From positions 177,832,427-177,896,426 of the forward strand of contig OZ024743.1 of the NCBI GenBank assembly GCA_964016885.1: a DNA stretch of 64,000 nucleotides. The letters run 5' to 3'. The notes beneath the pieces are model-generated. The model was not told the DNA's origin. It worked only from the letters and a program-made list of their open reading frames with translations, and ran no database searches. Made by a program: the position numbers and the translations under genes. Source of the DNA: Eledone cirrhosa (lineage: Eukaryota > Mollusca > Cephalopoda > Octopoda > Eledonidae). Every line of letters starts with the position of its first letter. Within the stretch, counting starts at the first letter, position 1. This document shows positions 39,891 through 50,470 of this stretch, one piece after another.

Positions 39891-41678
39891 ATGGCCGAAG
39901 CTTCTTCACCAAAATTCGAAGGAGGAAAGGGGAAGATGAACTTACAGCTTCCCCCTGCCACTGTCACAGTAGCAGAGGTCAAGAAGAAAGGTCAGCCAGA
40001 GGAAGAATTCTCTCCACCTGTTAACCGACAACTTGACGTTGCCATGGCAACAACCCAAAGAACCAGCAGCAACAGCAACAACAACAACAATGCGACGGAC
40101 GAAAGCAACACCAATAACAATAACAATAACAACAACAAGACCATTAACGGTGACAACAACAACAATGATAACAACAACACCACCAACGACAACAACAACA
40201 CAAACAAACAAAATTTCTCCTTCGCCGAGACGACAAGGAAAACCCTCGACTATCTGCCAGTAGATATAACAAAAGCGAAGGAGCTACTGGCGGATGCGAA
40301 AAAATATATAGTGTACGGGGAAAATGGTTCATTCACAATCCATTCCCCCCCGGAACTAAAAAGCCAGAGACTCCTAAACACGGTCATGTTTAGGACAATC
40401 TCGAACAAAAGTAAAAAACCAGCTCAACCATCACAGAGCGAGATAGAGCTGGTTTTAAAAGACGTCATGAAGGACATCACCTTCATTCAGAAGGATAGAC
40501 TCTACGGGAGTCTATCCATTCTCATGAAGGACAGGGACACAGCAGTGAAACTGTCCATCAAACCAATCACATCCACCGCATACACCTTCTACCCTACGTA
40601 CATGGGTAGAAGAACACAAAAAATAAAAATCCACACCATCCTGCCGATTATGGACATATGGTGGGTTTTGACAGGTTTTCTGGACCTGGAGGATGACATG
40701 CTGGTGTCCATGGGAAAGGCATCGGGTGACGCGTTCAGTGGAACGAGCCTCGAACTTGTAGTTCAAATGAGGCCCGAAAGGATCGCCCAGATCCCTGAAC
40801 GCGTCATACTGGATGATCTAACCTTCATCAACATTACCGTTGAGGGTAGACGGCCCTCGTGTTACCTCTGCGGAACCAGAGGTCACCTGAGGGCTGTCTG
40901 TCCCCAACTTAATAAGAAAACCCCAATCCTGCCTACACCACCAACAACTGCACAACCAACACAATCACCACAACTACCACTACAAAAACAACCACCACAG
41001 CTCAAACCAAAACAAAACAATGTCCAACCCATCCCCTCCACTCAAAAAACAAAAACAATTTCCAAAACACCCGTACCGCAAACACAACCCGAAAATATAC
41101 CCCTCCCCTCCAACGCGGAAGATGATCCTAGTTCGTCGTCAGACGAGGAGGAGCACTTCCACACAATCAAAAGAAAAAAAAGAAAACACACCTCAGACAC
41201 ACAAATGAAAAAAACCCCTCCCCAAAACATAACACTGACACCAACACAAAAGAGCTCACAACAGCAAACAAAAAACACCACACAAAAACAAAAACATGCA
41301 TACACATACATAAATACAAGAAACAAAAAACTGTTAAACATTGTGTACAACAACAATCTAATAAAAACACAAGGGCCTAACTTCACCCAGGCAGGGGATT
41401 TCCCCCACCTCAAAATGATTAAGGCCCCACAGGACACCTATAAAACTTTAAAAAACAATTTTAAAGAGGACGTGGGTCCCCCCTGCGTCGGGCCCATTAA
41501 CCGCGTCCTCCTAAAAAACTATCCCACCCCCTCCCCAAACACCCTCACAACTCCAAGCTCCCCAACCACACAACACACTGATGCCCCCACACTTCCACAA
41601 ACCACCACCCCACCCAACAACCCATCCCCCACCCTAATGGAAATTGTGCAGCCCGATACCCGGGACGCAGAGAGGTAA
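39891..41678 (+). CDS. LINE ORF1, gag-like RNA-binding protein with CCHC knuckle
   Basis: 595 residues, intact, starting at the first in-frame ATG after the 5' UTR (MAEASSPKFEGGKGK). Residues about 55-105 are a low-complexity asparagine/threonine tract. About 115-320 form a folded-looking region (DYLPVDITKAKELLADAKKY up to LDDLTFINITVEG) that probably corresponds to the retrotransposon gag-like domain. A single zinc knuckle CYLCGTRGHLRAVC occupies residues 324-337 with C-x2-C-x4-H-x4-C spacing. The rest is rich in P, Q, T and K. It includes an acidic patch (SSSSDEEEHF) followed by a basic KRKKRKH stretch that could act as a nuclear signal. In the family ORF1 binds element RNA and forms the ribonucleoprotein. 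The stop TAA at 41676-41678 is in frame with ORF2 only 24 nt before its ATG. Confidence in the LINE role is high. The exact fold of the central region is not established here. Confidence 0.9.
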   Translation: MAEASSPKFEGGKGKMNLQLPPATVTVAEVKKKGQPEEEFSPPVNRQLDVAMATTQRTSSNSNNNNNATDESNTNNNNNNNNKTINGDNNNNDNNNTTNDNNNTNKQNFSFAETTRKTLDYLPVDITKAKELLADAKKYIVYGENGSFTIHSPPELKSQRLLNTVMFRTISNKSKKPAQPSQSEIELVLKDVMKDITFIQKDRLYGSLSILMKDRDTAVKLSIKPITSTAYTFYPTYMGRRTQKIKIHTILPIMDIWWVLTGFLDLEDDMLVSMGKASGDAFSGTSLELVVQMRPERIAQIPERVILDDLTFINITVEGRRPSCYLCGTRGHLRAVCPQLNKKTPILPTPPTTAQPTQSPQLPLQKQPPQLKPKQNNVQPIPSTQKTKTISKTPVPQTQPENIPLPSNAEDDPSSSSDEEEHFHTIKRKKRKHTSDTQMKKTPPQNITLTPTQKSSQQQTKNTTQKQKHAYTYINTRNKKLLNIVYNNNLIKTQGPNFTQAGDFPHLKMIKAPQDTYKTLKNNFKEDVGPPCVGPINRVLLKNYPTPSPNTLTTPSSPTTQHTDAPTLPQTTTPPNNPSPTLMEIVQPDTRDAER

Positions 41679-41702
41679 GTGCCTTTTCTCTTCACCACCA
41701 AC

Positions 41703-44700
41703 ATGGCTATGCTAAGAGTAGGCTGTTTAAATGCGCGTGGCCTGGGCTCAACTTGGAAGCAAGCAATGCTTCTAAATGACCTCAGGACACAACGTATAGA
41801 TGTGATGGTTATTTGCGAGGCCCGGATCAGCAACGTGCGACAGCTGGCCCCCACCTTTGATGACTTTGAGATGCACGCATCTCTCTGTCAGCCCGGAGGT
41901 GGGGGTGGAGTTGTCGTTCTGCTGCAAAAACATCTGGGTCTCGCAACACAGATGGTACATTTGGACCCGGAGGGTCGACTAGTGGTTCTGGACCTTGGCA
42001 GTGGTAAAGGCGGAGCGTTTAGGTTGGTAGCCGCCTACGGCCCTTTCGGGTCAATGCGGCCGGACTTCTTCCATCGTCTGGAGACTTTTCTAGGGACGTC
42101 CCGCTCCTTGCTATTAGTGGGGGACTGGAATGGTATCCTAGATGCACGCTGGGACTACGTAGGGGCCTGCCCCGATAGAGAGGGGTGTAATAGCCTCAAA
42201 GGGTTAATCGGTCGATTTGACCTGGCCGATAGATATCGACTAGATTTTCCGACTGCGCCAACCTGGACTTGGGCAAATCGTAGCGGATCATCTAGGTCGT
42301 ACCTAGATAGGTTCTTAGTTAGAATTAAGGATAAGGACTTTTTAAGTTGTCCAAAAATGCGCATGGTTGGCTATTCAGACCACAAATTAGTGACCTGCAT
42401 GGTCAACCTTGACAGAACTCATAGACAGGGCCCCGGTTACTGGAAGCTCAACTTGTCCTTGCCGGCAAGTAGAGCCTACAGGAATCGGATTAGTACGTTA
42501 GTTAAGGAACGGTTGACTGGAGCGATCGTCAACAGCAGGTGGTGGGTATCTCTAAAGAGAGAGATTAGAGTAGTCTCGATAGAATTTAGTAAGGTTCTAG
42601 CTGCGGATAGGAATAGGAAGGAAAGGGAGCTAATAGATAGAGTAGAAGAGGCAATTAGAAGCGGCGACGTGGCCAGAGTGCTAGCGTCGAGAACGGCTTT
42701 GAGCCAGTTTTTCGACGCGAAGCACGAAGGCTGCGTTGTCCGAAGTAAAATACGTGCTCTAGGGAACGAGGGGACCAAAGCTGTTAGCTGGGCCCGCGTG
42801 ACAGAGGCCAACAGTGGAACTAAATCCACCATCCGGTCTTTGCGAGACCTGGATGGACGGGCGATTCTTGAGCCTAAGCAGATGTGTGAGGCCTTTCAAA
42901 GGCACTTTGCCCGACTGTTCGGGAGGGGCGGGGAGCCGGTTGGGAACGTGGACTTCGGTCCATACCTCGACGGCCTGCCGCGCCTCTCGGACAGGGAGGC
43001 GAAGTCCTGCGAGGAGCCGATTTCGGCCGCTGAGATAGAGGACGTGCTGAGCCAATGCGGCAAACGCAAATCCCCGGGTCTCGATGGTCTTCCTTACGAA
43101 TTATATCTAGCTATGCCGGACTTGTTCCCCGATCTCCTCGAGGCGGTCTACTGCAACTGGCAACAGAACGGGAGAATTCCCTGTACTGTGACCAAGGGCG
43201 TAGTCACGCTAGTGAGGAAGGACGAGAACAAGGGGGACGAAATAAGTAACTTCAGGCCCATAACACTGCTAAATACAGAGTTACAGATTTTGGCCAAGGT
43301 GCTAGCAAAGAGGTTGGCGCTTGTCGTGGGCAACCTGGTGGGAGATGCGCAGACATGCGCTATCCCGTCCAGGTCCATCCATGACAACCTCCACCTCATG
43401 CGATACATCATAGAGAGGGTTGGGAACGAATCCGGCTTTGGTGGGGCTCTGATCAACTTGGATCAATCTAAGGCGTTCGATAGGGTCGACCATGGTTACC
43501 TGGATGCGGTGCTAGCGGCGGCAGGCTTCGGACCCGTTTTCAGGGGCTGGATCACTGCTATGCACAGCAGCCGCATCTGCTCTAGGGTCAAGGTGAACGG
43601 CTACCTCTCGGAGCCGTTCAAAATCGCCCGGTCCATCCGACAAGGGTGCCCTCTCTCCTCCCTTCTGTATGTGTTGACTCTCGAGCCACTACTGCGGAAG
43701 TTGGAGTTGTTGCAGGGCATCCCTTTGGAACCGGGATTGCGGAAAGCGGTGTCGGCCTACGCCGATGACGTGACAGTAATGGTGTCGACGGCCTCCGAAA
43801 TCGAGGCGGTCGGCACCTTACTGGAGGAGTACGAAAAGTTCACAGGGGCTAAGCTGAACCGGGACAAGTCGATCGGTTTGCAACTCGGCACGTGGAGGGG
43901 CAGACCGATGCCCTCCGATAGCGTCGTCGGACGCTGGACGTAGGGCCCGGTGAAGTTGCTCGGGGTCTGGTTCGGACCGGACCTCCAGGTGGAGAAAAAC
44001 TGGGCGGAGGTTACGAACAGGGTGTTTGCACTGACCCAGAAGTGGGCCAGTTGCAAACTATCCCTGACAGGTCGGGCGGAGGTGGCGAACACCTACATAG
44101 CGTCCGTCATCTACTACCGCCTGACCGTAGTGCCCTGCCCAAGGGAAACCCTCACCAAGATGGAGCGCGCGCTCTTCCAATTCCTTTGGAAGAGGCGGGC
44201 TCCTATGGTGAGGAGATCCATCTGCTGTCAACACCCTTCGAAAGGAGGGCTGGGGATGCCGTGGCTAATGATGCGTAAACACGCATTAAGGCTACGGCAC
44301 CTCTACGTATTCCTCACCGGACAACCGGTGTGGGCCTCGTTTGTGAGACGAACCTTTCCCAGACTCGTCTCACTCACCGAGCTGCAATCCTGGGTCAAGC
44401 AAAGACCGAGAAAACTGGGCGCCTGGCACACTGAGTGTGCCCAGGCGCTCACCGCCCTCTGGCAGGCGGATCCGGTTATCAGTGGAGACTCCACCGCAAC
44501 ATTCTATAGAGGGCTGGTACGCAGCAGGTGCGACGACGCCCTCGGAGAAGCCCTAGACATGGAGGAGGACGAACTGGCCAGCCTGTTCGGTAGGACATTC
44601 AGCCCGGGACCTATGGACAACTTCCAGAAGTCCCTGGCCTGGCAGTGCTACCGAGGGGCTTTACCCGTTCGAGAAAGGCTCTACAGACACGGGCGCCCGG

Positions 44701-45140
44701 GTAGGGACCCCGCCAAAAAGATCTGTCCCAGATGCGTGTGCGACGAGGAAACCGTTGCACACGCATTAGTACACTGCTCGGGCGTAGCCGATCTGTGGGG
44801 CTATGTCGAACAACTGCTGTCAAGGGTGGGACCGATCCGGTTGACCACCGAGTCTATTGTAATGATCAAGCCGCCTCCCCCCTTCAAAGATGAAGCAGAG
44901 GCGGTGTTTCTGTGCGTAATAGCCATGGCGAAAGAGGTTGTATGGTGGACGCGTCTGAAAGGACTGAGGTCGGGCACCTTTCTCTCTGGCCAACAACTGG
45001 TCCGTTTCTTCCGATATCATTTCGGAAGAAGGATCAGGATGGAGAGAGAGGTGCTGCACCTCAGCCGTTTCTATGAAAGATGGGTGAAAGTGGCGAGAAT
45101 GGCCCGTGTGAATGGGCCTTCACTCTACATCAGACTATAG
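41703..45140 (+). pseudogene. LINE ORF2: APE endonuclease, reverse transcriptase, C-terminal zinc finger (one premature stop)
   Basis: The frame spans 1,145 codons and is open except for one TAG at 43941-43943 (codon 747). The N-terminal endonuclease has CLNARG (N10), ICEARI (E39), GDWNG (D141, N143), YLDRF (D202) and YSDHK (S225-D226-H227), a complete APE-type set. The reverse transcriptase (about 450-745) has SPGLDGLPYELY at 457, NFRPITLLN, LDQSKAFDRVDH (motif A, D587), RQGCPLSSLLY and the catalytic YADD at 686-689. After the stop come the thumb-like region (KLLGVWFG), a Tx1/L1-like connector (FQFLWKRRAP, GGLGMPWL) and a zinc finger C1008-x2-C1011-x8-H1020-x4-C1025. ORF2 nicks target DNA and copies the element RNA from the nick. 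The stop lies just after the RT catalytic core and would truncate the C-terminal third, so this copy is probably inactive. All catalytic residues remain and no frameshift is present, which implies a young insertion. An alternative reading is that TAG is a sequencing or assembly error. Confidence 0.92.
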
Positions 45141-45404
45141 GTGAGGAAGATGAAAGACCAAGGGAGCACCCCTTCTCTGTGCTCCTGAGGAGAAGGGTTG
45201 CACACTTTTTTCGGGGGTGTGTGCGACCCCCCAAGGCGCCTCCTCTCTATTGAGGATTTTGTTAAAAATTTTATTTTTTGTTATATCTTATTTTATTTTT
45301 ATATTTTGTTATTGCCTTCTCCTTATTGAGGACGCCTTTTTGTGTAAACTCCCCCCTTTGTACTTGTCCCACTTTTGATGCCCTAGTGGCAAATAAAAGA
45401 AACA
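45141..45404 (+). promoter_or_regulatory. LINE 3' UTR with tandem interleaved stems (pseudoknot topology)
   Basis: First pair: GGAGCAC 45163-45169 pairs with GTGCTCC 45179-45185 (7 bp). The hairpin loop CCCTTCTC 45170-45177 pairs with GAGAAGGG 45190-45197 (8 bp). Second pair: GCACAC 45200-45205 pairs with GTGTGC 45219-45224 (6 bp). Its loop GGGGGT 45213-45218 pairs with ACCCCC 45226-45231 (6 bp). Connecting loops of 0-1 nt mean some base pairs must fray if both stems form together. Downstream are two similar small stem-loops around ATTGAGGA (about 45241-45256 and 45319-45334) and an AATAAA at 45392-45397. LINE 3' UTRs are often recognised by their own RT, and such a role is an inference here. 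Confidence 0.7.
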
Positions 45405-48400
45405 TATCTATTATAACAGTTCCATCTATCTATTATAACAGTTCCATCTATCTATTATAACAGTTCCAACTATCTATTATAACAGTGTCATCTAGATATT
45501 ATAACTGTTTCAACTATCTATTATAACAGTTCCAACTATCTATTATAACTGTTTCAACTATCTATTATAACAGTTCCAACTATCTATTATAACAGTTCCA
45601 ACTATCTATTATAACAGTTCCAACTATCTATTATAACAGTTCCAACTATCTATTATAACAGTTCCATCTATCTATTATAACTGTTTCAACTATCTATTAT
45701 AACAGTTCCAACTATCTATTATAACTGTTTCAACTATCTATTATAACAGTTCCAACTATCTATTATAACAGTTCCAACTATCTATTATAACAGTTCCAAC
45801 TATCTATTATAACAGTTCCAACTATCTATTATAACAGTTCCATCTATCTATTATAACTGTTTCAACTATCTATTATAACAGTTCCAACTATCTATTATAA
45901 CAGTTCCAACTATCTATTATAACAGTTCCAACTATCTATTATAACAGTTCCAACTATCTATTATAACAGTTCCAACTATCTATTATAACAGTTCCAACTA
46001 TCTATTATAACAGTTCCAACTATCTATTATAACAGTTCCATCTATCTATTATAACTGTTTCAACTATCTATTATAACAGTTCCAACTATCTATTATAACA
46101 GTTCCAACTATCTATTATAACAGTTCCAACTATCTATTATAACAGTTCCATCTATCTATTATAACAGTTCCAACTATCTATTATAACAGTTCCAACTATC
46201 TATTATAACAGTTCCATCTATCTATTATAACAGTTCCAACTATCTATTATAACAGTTCCATCTATCTATTATAACAGTTCCATCTATCTATTATAACAGT
46301 TCCATCTATCTATTATAACAGTTCCAACTATCTATTATAACAGTTCCATCTATCTATTATAACAGTTCCATCTATCTATTATAACAGTTTCAACTATCTA
46401 TTATAACTGTTCCAACTATCTATTATAACAGTTCCAACTATCTATTATAACTGTTTCAGCTATCTATTATAACAGTTCCAACTATCTATTATAACAGTTC
46501 CAACTATCTATTATAACAGTTCCAACTATCTATTATAACAGTTTCAACTATCTATTATAACAGTTTCAACTATCTATTATAACTGTTCCAACTATCTATT
46601 ATAACAGTTCCAGCTATCTATTATAACAGTTCCATCTATCTATTATAACAGTTCCAACTATCTATTATAACTGTTTCAGCTATCTATTATAACAGTGTCA
46701 TCTATCTATTATAACTGTTCCAACTATCTATTATAACAGTTCCAACTATCTATTATAACTGTGTCATCTATCTATTATAACAGTTCCAACTATCTATTAT
46801 AACTGTTCCAACTATCTATTATAACTGTTTCAGCTATCTATTATAACAGTGTCATCTATCTATTATAACTGTTCCAACTATCTATTATAACACTTCCATC
46901 TATCTATTATAACTGTTTCATCTATCTATTATAACAGTTCCATCTATCTATTATAACTGTTTCATCTATCTATTATAACAGTTCCATCTATCTATTATAA
47001 CAGTTCCAGCTATCTATTATAACAGTTCCAACTATCTATTATAACAGTTCCAGCTATCTATTATAACAGTTCCATCTATCTATTATAACAGTTCCATCTA
47101 TCTATTATAACAGTATCATCTATCTATTATAACAGTGTCATCTATCTATTATAACAGTTCCAACTATCTATTATAACAGTTTCAACTATCTATTATAACT
47201 GTTCCAACTATCTATTATAACTGTTTCATCTATCTATTATAACAGTTCCAACTATCTATTATAACAGTTCCAACTATCTATTATAACAGTTTCAACTATC
47301 TATTATAACTGTTCCAACTATCTATTATAACAGTTCCAACTATCTATTATAACAGTTCCAACTATCTATTATAACAGTTCCAGCTACCTATTATAACTGT
47401 TCCAACTATCTATTATAACTGTTTCATCTATCTATTATAACAGTTCCAACTATCTATTATAACAGTTCCATCTATCTATTATAACTGTTTCATCTATCTA
47501 TTATAACAGTTCCAACTACCTATTATAACAGTTCCAACTATCTATTATAACTGTTTCAACTATCTATTATAACAGTTCCAGCTACCTATTATAACTGTTC
47601 CAACTATCTATTATAACAGTTCCAACTATCTATTATAACAGTTCCAGCTATCTATTATAACTGTTTCATCTATCTATTATAACAGTTCCAACTATCTATT
47701 ATAACAGTGCCATCTATCTATTATAACAGTGTCATCTATCTATTATAACAGTTCCAGCTATCTATTATAACAGTGTCATCTATCTATTATAACAGTATCA
47801 TCTATCTATTATAACAGTGTCATCTATCTATTATAACAGTGTCATCTATCTATTATAACAGTGTCAACTATCTATTATAACAGTTCCAACTATCTATTAT
47901 AACAGTTCCAACTATCTATTATAACAGTTCCATCTATCTATTATAACTGTTCCAACTATCTATTATAACAGTTCCAACTACCTATTATAACTGTTTCAAC
48001 TATCTATTATAACAGTTCCAACTATCTATTATAACTGTTTCATCTATCTATTATAACAGTGCCATCTATCTATTATAACAGTTCCATCTATCTATTATAA
48101 CAGTTCCAACTATCTATTATAACAGTTCCAACTATCTATTATAACAGTTCCATCTATCTATTATAACTGTTCCAACTATCTATTATAACAGTTCCAACTA
48201 CCTATTATAACAGTTCCAACTATCTATTATAACAGTTCCAACTATCTATTATAACAGTTCCAACTATCTATTATAACAGTTCCATCTATCTATTATAACA
48301 GTTCCAACTATCTATTATAACTGTTTCAACTATCTATTAATAACTGTTTCAACTATCTATTATAACAGTTCCAACTATCTATTATAACAGTTCCATCTAT

Positions 48401-48770
48401 CTATTATAACAGTTCCAACTATCTATTATAACTGTTTCAACTATCTATTAATAACTGTTTCAACTATCTATTATAACAGTTCCAACTATCTATTATAACA
48501 GTTCCAACTATCTATTATAACAGTTCCAACTATCTATTATAACAGTTCCAACTATCTATTATAACTGTTCCAACTATCTATTATAACAGTTCCAACTATC
48601 TATTATAACTGTTCCAGCTATCTATTATAACTGTTTCATCTATCTATTATAACAGTTTCATCTATCTATTATAACAGTTCCATCTATCTATTATAACAGT
48701 TCCAACTATCTATTATAACTGTTCCAACTATCTATCATAACAGTTTCAACTATCTATTAATAACAGTTAC
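45405..48770. repeat. 22-bp satellite array, right block (about 153 monomers)
   Basis: Same 22-bp unit and strand as the left block, but the variable segment is mostly TTCCAACT or TTCCATCT. A frequent AACTGTTTCAACT variant is nearly absent on the left. One-base slips (CTATTAATAAC) occur at about 48337, 48447 and 48758. The first two lie 111 bp apart in matching context, so they were duplicated together. The array ends at about 48770 in CATTCACAAATTAAAG. Confidence 0.98.
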
Positions 48771-49352
48771 CATTCACAAATTAAAGTACAGACGAACTAA
48801 ATTATTAGTTGCTGAGCGCCAGTCCAAGTGATCGGCATTGAGTTGTGCTGTTAACCACTAAACATGATGTCCACAAGATCAAGCTACAGAGACTTACTCC
48901 AAAACCGAGTGGCTCAACAGTATAACATGTACAGTATTCTCTCTGTATTATCTACCCACTATATTCCATTATCTATCATACAATACCGACTGTCACCCTC
49001 TTTTGGCTAAATTCCTATTCTCATTCTTATTCTTATTCATATTAACAAACTCATATTCTCTCCTTTTCCCACATTACTCTTCTTTTTTCCTTTCTCTCGT
49101 CTCATACTTTTTTCTTCATTGTGTAAAAATTGCGGAGCAATAACAGCATAAAAACATTTTCTCATATCTAATTTATATTTCTATACAAAAAAAAAAAAAG
49201 AGAACTATTGTATCTTTAGTTTTTCTATTAGCAATGCTTTGGGAAATGAATAATCCATTAATTTCTGTTAATCGTGTTTTACTTTATATAATTTATTTAA
49301 GAGATTAGGCAGAAAATCAGAATGTTTGTTTTATACCCTGTTAATGAGTGTT
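48771..49352. other. No gene found
   Basis: AT-rich unique-looking sequence with CT-rich and poly(A) stretches. No recognisable repeat. Confidence 0.4.
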
Positions 49353-49570
49353 ATTATTTTAATGACAGGGCAGTGGATTGGCAGTATAGGTAGAGAGTCA
49401 GACGCCATGCTTTCCAGCAAAGAGTTACGTCACTTTACGAAGTGAGTTCAAATCCCGCCGAGGTTAACTTTGCCTTTCATCCTTACGGGGTCGATAAAAT
49501 AAAGTACCAGTAATGTACTGGGTAATTGCTGACCTTGTGCCAAACGCAGAAACAATTATTTTAATGACAG
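49353..49570 (+). mobile_element. tRNA-derived SINE with 16-bp target duplication
   Basis: Full body with head GGATTGGCAGTATAGG and tail CGCAGAAACA. The flanks ATTATTTTAATGACAG lie at 49353-49368 and 49555-49570. Confidence 0.9.
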
Positions 49571-49639
49571 TAGATTTTAAATATTAGATTGTCGGATAAA
49601 ATGGCATGCCTTATATGTTCCAGATGTTTACTCTGAGTT

Positions 49640-49735
49640 GAAATCTCCACGAGTTACACTTTCAGTTCTGAGTTAAAATCTCGCTGAGCTCAACTATGTC
49701 GATAAAATAAAGAACCAGTACCTTAAATTTGAAGT
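49640..49735 (+). mobile_element. SINE fragment
   Basis: CTGAGTTAAAATCTCGCTGA, GTCGATAAAATAAAGAACC and a short tail match the middle of the main SINE. Confidence 0.6.
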
Positions 49736-49828
49736 GTTATATCAACGTTGAAAACTATTATTAGTAGGGAGGGGACGGTGACTCCAGAGAATCGGTGGGT
49801 GTAGTATGATCCTGTAACTCCTAATAGA

Positions 49829-50110
49829 CAGGGTTGAATTTAGCCCTTGAGGGGCCCGGGGCACTTCAGGTTGGATGGCCCCGCATACACAAAAAATTAG
49901 AATACACAGCAAGCACACCAAGTTTACATATCAAAGTCAGCTTGGTGCAAGTAATTGGAATTGAAAAGTTATACATACAGGTATTGAATTAAACAATTCA
50001 AATCATCCTAAAACTAAAGAACCCAGTTGAGGGCACAAATAAATTGCTACCCTCCCACTGTAAGGGACCCGGGGAAATTGCCCCCTTTGTCCCCATTAAA
50101 TCCGGCCCTG
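49829..50110. mobile_element. hAT-like MITE (282 bp)
   Basis: The left end CAGGGTTGAATTTA and the right end TAAATCCGGCCCTG form imperfect terminal inverted repeats. GGGGCCCGGGGCA and ACCCGGGGAAATTGCCCC lie further inside. The CAGGG-type ends and size fit non-autonomous hAT elements. The 8-bp flanks CTAATAGA and CTGTTGGA match at 5 of 8 positions, consistent with a decayed 8-bp target duplication. No transposase is present. Confidence 0.6.
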
Positions 50111-50174
50111 CTGTTGGAGTTGCAGGGGGCACCATATGGACATATTGTGGTCCTTGGGTACTTTAATCCTGGTC

Positions 50175-50470
50175 GAGCATATCTTCTTTCCAGGTCTAAA
50201 CACAGCAGATTTCTTCCAGAGAAGGATAGAAAGTGAGAGAGAGGAAATGAGAACAAGAAAGGAAGTGAGAGAGAGAGAGAGTGAAAGTGAGAAAGAGTTA
50301 AAGAGGAGTAATCGACCCCAGTAGAAGGCTGGTACTTTTTTAACGACCTCTAAAGGAGGAAAGGCAAAGTTGACCTCGGTGGGATTGAACTCACAGAGCC
50401 AAACAAACAGAACAGCGAAAGCCACACTATCCGTAATAGAAACGTATCTGCCAATTCGCCACCTTAATCG
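50175..50470 (-). mobile_element. SINE-related repeat, type shared with 14165-14400
   Basis: CCAGGTCTAAACACAGCAG, AGATTTCTTCCAGAGAAGG, a GA-rich run, TAATCGACCCCAGTAG, GAGGAAAGGCAAAGTTGACC and TCTGCCAATTCGCCACC occur in the same order as in the other copy. Confidence 0.65.

Larger units (their letters stand above)
39670..45404 (+). mobile_element. Near-complete Tx1/L1-like LINE inserted in the satellite
   Basis: The element comprises a 5' UTR (about 39679-39890), ORF1, ORF2 and a structured 3' UTR, about 5.7 kb in total. It ends AAATAAAAGAAACA with an AATAAA at 45392-45397 and no long poly(A). The satellite word TATCTATTATA flanks it at 39659-39669 and 45405-45415, the expected product of target-primed reverse transcription, though the repetitive target makes this weaker than usual. 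Nine extra bases (TCTATCTAT, 39670-39678) at the 5' junction could be part of the target or untemplated addition. Its GC content is clearly higher than that of the AT-rich surroundings. Two-ORF structure, APE-type endonuclease and a C-terminal zinc finger suggest the L1 superfamily, Tx1 clade. Some Tx1-clade families are known to be sequence-specific, but placement here is by resemblance. Confidence 0.88.

Noticed and set aside
39942..40332. Minus-strand Val/Leu-rich frames opposite ORF1
   Set aside because: They are the antisense of the asparagine-codon tract in ORF1.
20238..48770. The 22-bp monomer as a run of small-RNA or splice-acceptor units (TTATAAC followed by AG)
   Set aside because: The resemblance to a branch point and AG is weak, and a 22-bp period alone is no evidence for small-RNA production. 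Without expression data this cannot be supported.
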